Assembly (NCBI RefSeq): GCF_900640175.1
Contig: NZ_CAAAJC010000014.1
Coordinates: 1-64,000, forward strand
DNA: 64,000 bases
Reading direction: 5' to 3'
Origin: Legionella sp. W10-070
GTDB taxonomy: Bacteria; Pseudomonadota; Gammaproteobacteria; Legionellales; Legionellaceae
Within the stretch, counting starts at the first letter, position 1. Each line of letters starts with the position of its first letter. Below the pieces are notes generated by a model. It worked only from the letters and a program-made list of their open reading frames with translations, ran no database searches and was not told the origin of the DNA. The translations under genes and the position numbers were made by a program. Below, piece after piece: positions 63,214 to 64,000 of the stretch.

Positions 63214-64000
63214 ATGAAAGAATTAATTCCCTTAGATAAATTTATCGAAACAAATCTCTCTCAAAATTGTATAAATATGGTTGGTCATATACAAAAAAAT
63301 CAACTTCTTCCTGTAATAGAAAAATATCTGGCAACCCAGAACGATCATCCACCACAGTCGTTACTTACATTAAGAGTAAAACTGTTTGATTACCATAGTT
63401 GTATGCGGAATTTCGATGTTTGCGATCGGATTCTGGCTGAAATTGACTATCAACTAAATTCTACTACTTTTCAAAATGGAAAAATTAATGCGCAATATCT
63501 AATTGCAAAAGCTTATCAACACAGAAATTATAAACCTACTGAAAATTTTGAACTAAGTGAAAAAAATTATCAGGCTAGCGAAGCACTTAGTTTAAATTTA
63601 ATAAATAAAGTTGATACGTCAGAAACAGAGAAACAAGAATGTATTGATTTGCTCTTTAATGCAAAAATAAGTCGATTCTGGTTATACGCAAATTACTCCA
63701 AGAATATGGAGAAAGCAAAAAATACCCTAAAGGAACTGCAAGAGATACTGAGTAAAACCAGTGTCCCAGCCTACCGCTTGGCCTATTGTTTTTTTGTCGG
63801 CGCTTATTATTTAAAAAATGAAAATTACAAGGCAGCAATTGATACACTGAAAAGAGCAGAGGAAGAAAAATCTAGTGATGAAACAGATTGGTTTTTTGGC
63901 AGACTGAACCCATTGATAAAAGAAAAAATTAAGGATGCTGAAAAAGCATATTCTGAGAGCCTAAGTAATTATGGATTTTTATCTAAATCAAAAGAGCCTG
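63214..64000 (+). CDS. TPR-like helical protein, truncated by the window edge
   Basis: A reading frame opens at ATG 63214 (MKELIPLDKFIETNLSQNCI) and stays open for 262 codons to the end of the window, without a stop. The sequence is AT-rich. It has helix-turn-helix pairs such as AQYLIAKAYQHRNYKP and FFVGAYYLKNENYKAAIDTL, which resemble tetratricopeptide repeats. No signal peptide. The C-terminal part is outside the window, so function cannot be assigned. AT-rich content and TPR style would fit an effector or a regulatory protein. Confidence 0.6.
   Translation, partial: MKELIPLDKFIETNLSQNCINMVGHIQKNQLLPVIEKYLATQNDHPPQSLLTLRVKLFDYHSCMRNFDVCDRILAEIDYQLNSTTFQNGKINAQYLIAKAYQHRNYKPTENFELSEKNYQASEALSLNLINKVDTSETEKQECIDLLFNAKISRFWLYANYSKNMEKAKNTLKELQEILSKTSVPAYRLAYCFFVGAYYLKNENYKAAIDTLKRAEEEKSSDETDWFFGRLNPLIKEKIKDAEKAYSESLSNYGFLSKSKEP

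Noticed and set aside
1-64000. CRISPR arrays, tRNA and rRNA genes, complete insertion sequences, prophage genes
   Set aside because: None seen: no regularly spaced repeats, no cloverleaf-like or rRNA sequence, and no transposase, integrase or phage structural genes.

Overview
The window reads as chromosomal DNA of a Legionella species, probably not L. pneumophila itself. The evidence is an AT-rich gammaproteobacterial housekeeping complement interspersed with very long coiled-coil proteins, toxin-like proteins with acidic C-terminal tails, and two promoter motifs that resemble the PmrA boxes of Dot/Icm effector genes. The assignment rests on gene content and style; no database search was possible.

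Layout. 1-4490: a 1428-residue coiled-coil protein with a C-terminal membrane segment, SdhA-like in size and style, behind a PmrA-like box. 4491-13144: rlmD and relA, an unknown secreted protein, and a cholera/pertussis-toxin-like ADP-ribosyltransferase candidate. Two 146-bp MITE-like elements lie in opposite orientation at 4684 and 12995. 13145-21318: a thioester alpha-2-macroglobulin, divergent from its usual partner pbpC. 21675-30753: a DUF498 protein, then alaC, an RpfE-like gene, recJ, dusA, a DUF486 membrane protein, a small exported Cys-rich peptide, secA and mutT. 30845-41253: an accessory block with a nested palindromic element, a DMT transporter, a kinase/MFS transporter gene pair, and two large divergent coiled-coil proteins, one behind a second PmrA-like box. 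41607-45977: an SMP-30 protein, zapD, coaE, a duplicated-domain periplasmic protein and a CSS-EAL c-di-GMP phosphodiesterase. 45981-50854: biotin genes bioA and bioBFHD, divergent, with no bioC here. 50817-56141: a second accessory block with a LysR regulator, a stand-alone BECR-nuclease-like protein, a small exported protein, a choloylglycine-hydrolase-family enzyme, a Pmp3-like protein, an unknown protein, and a candidate YopT/AvrPphB-type cysteine protease. 56324-64000: fmdB-like gene, DUF502 gene, aspS, an MscS-family channel, mutH, a Gln-rich coiled-coil exported protein, and a gene running off the right edge.

How it works together. The core genes cover stringent response, translation, protein export, repair and cofactor synthesis (biotin, CoA). 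The accessory genes look like host-interaction cargo. The strongest new lead is the protein at 11027-12019, which has the Arg / Ser / Glu motif order and spacing of the cholera and pertussis A-subunit fold. Next is the Cys-His-Asp protein at 55542-56141. Intergenic DNA carries several families of small palindromic repeats.
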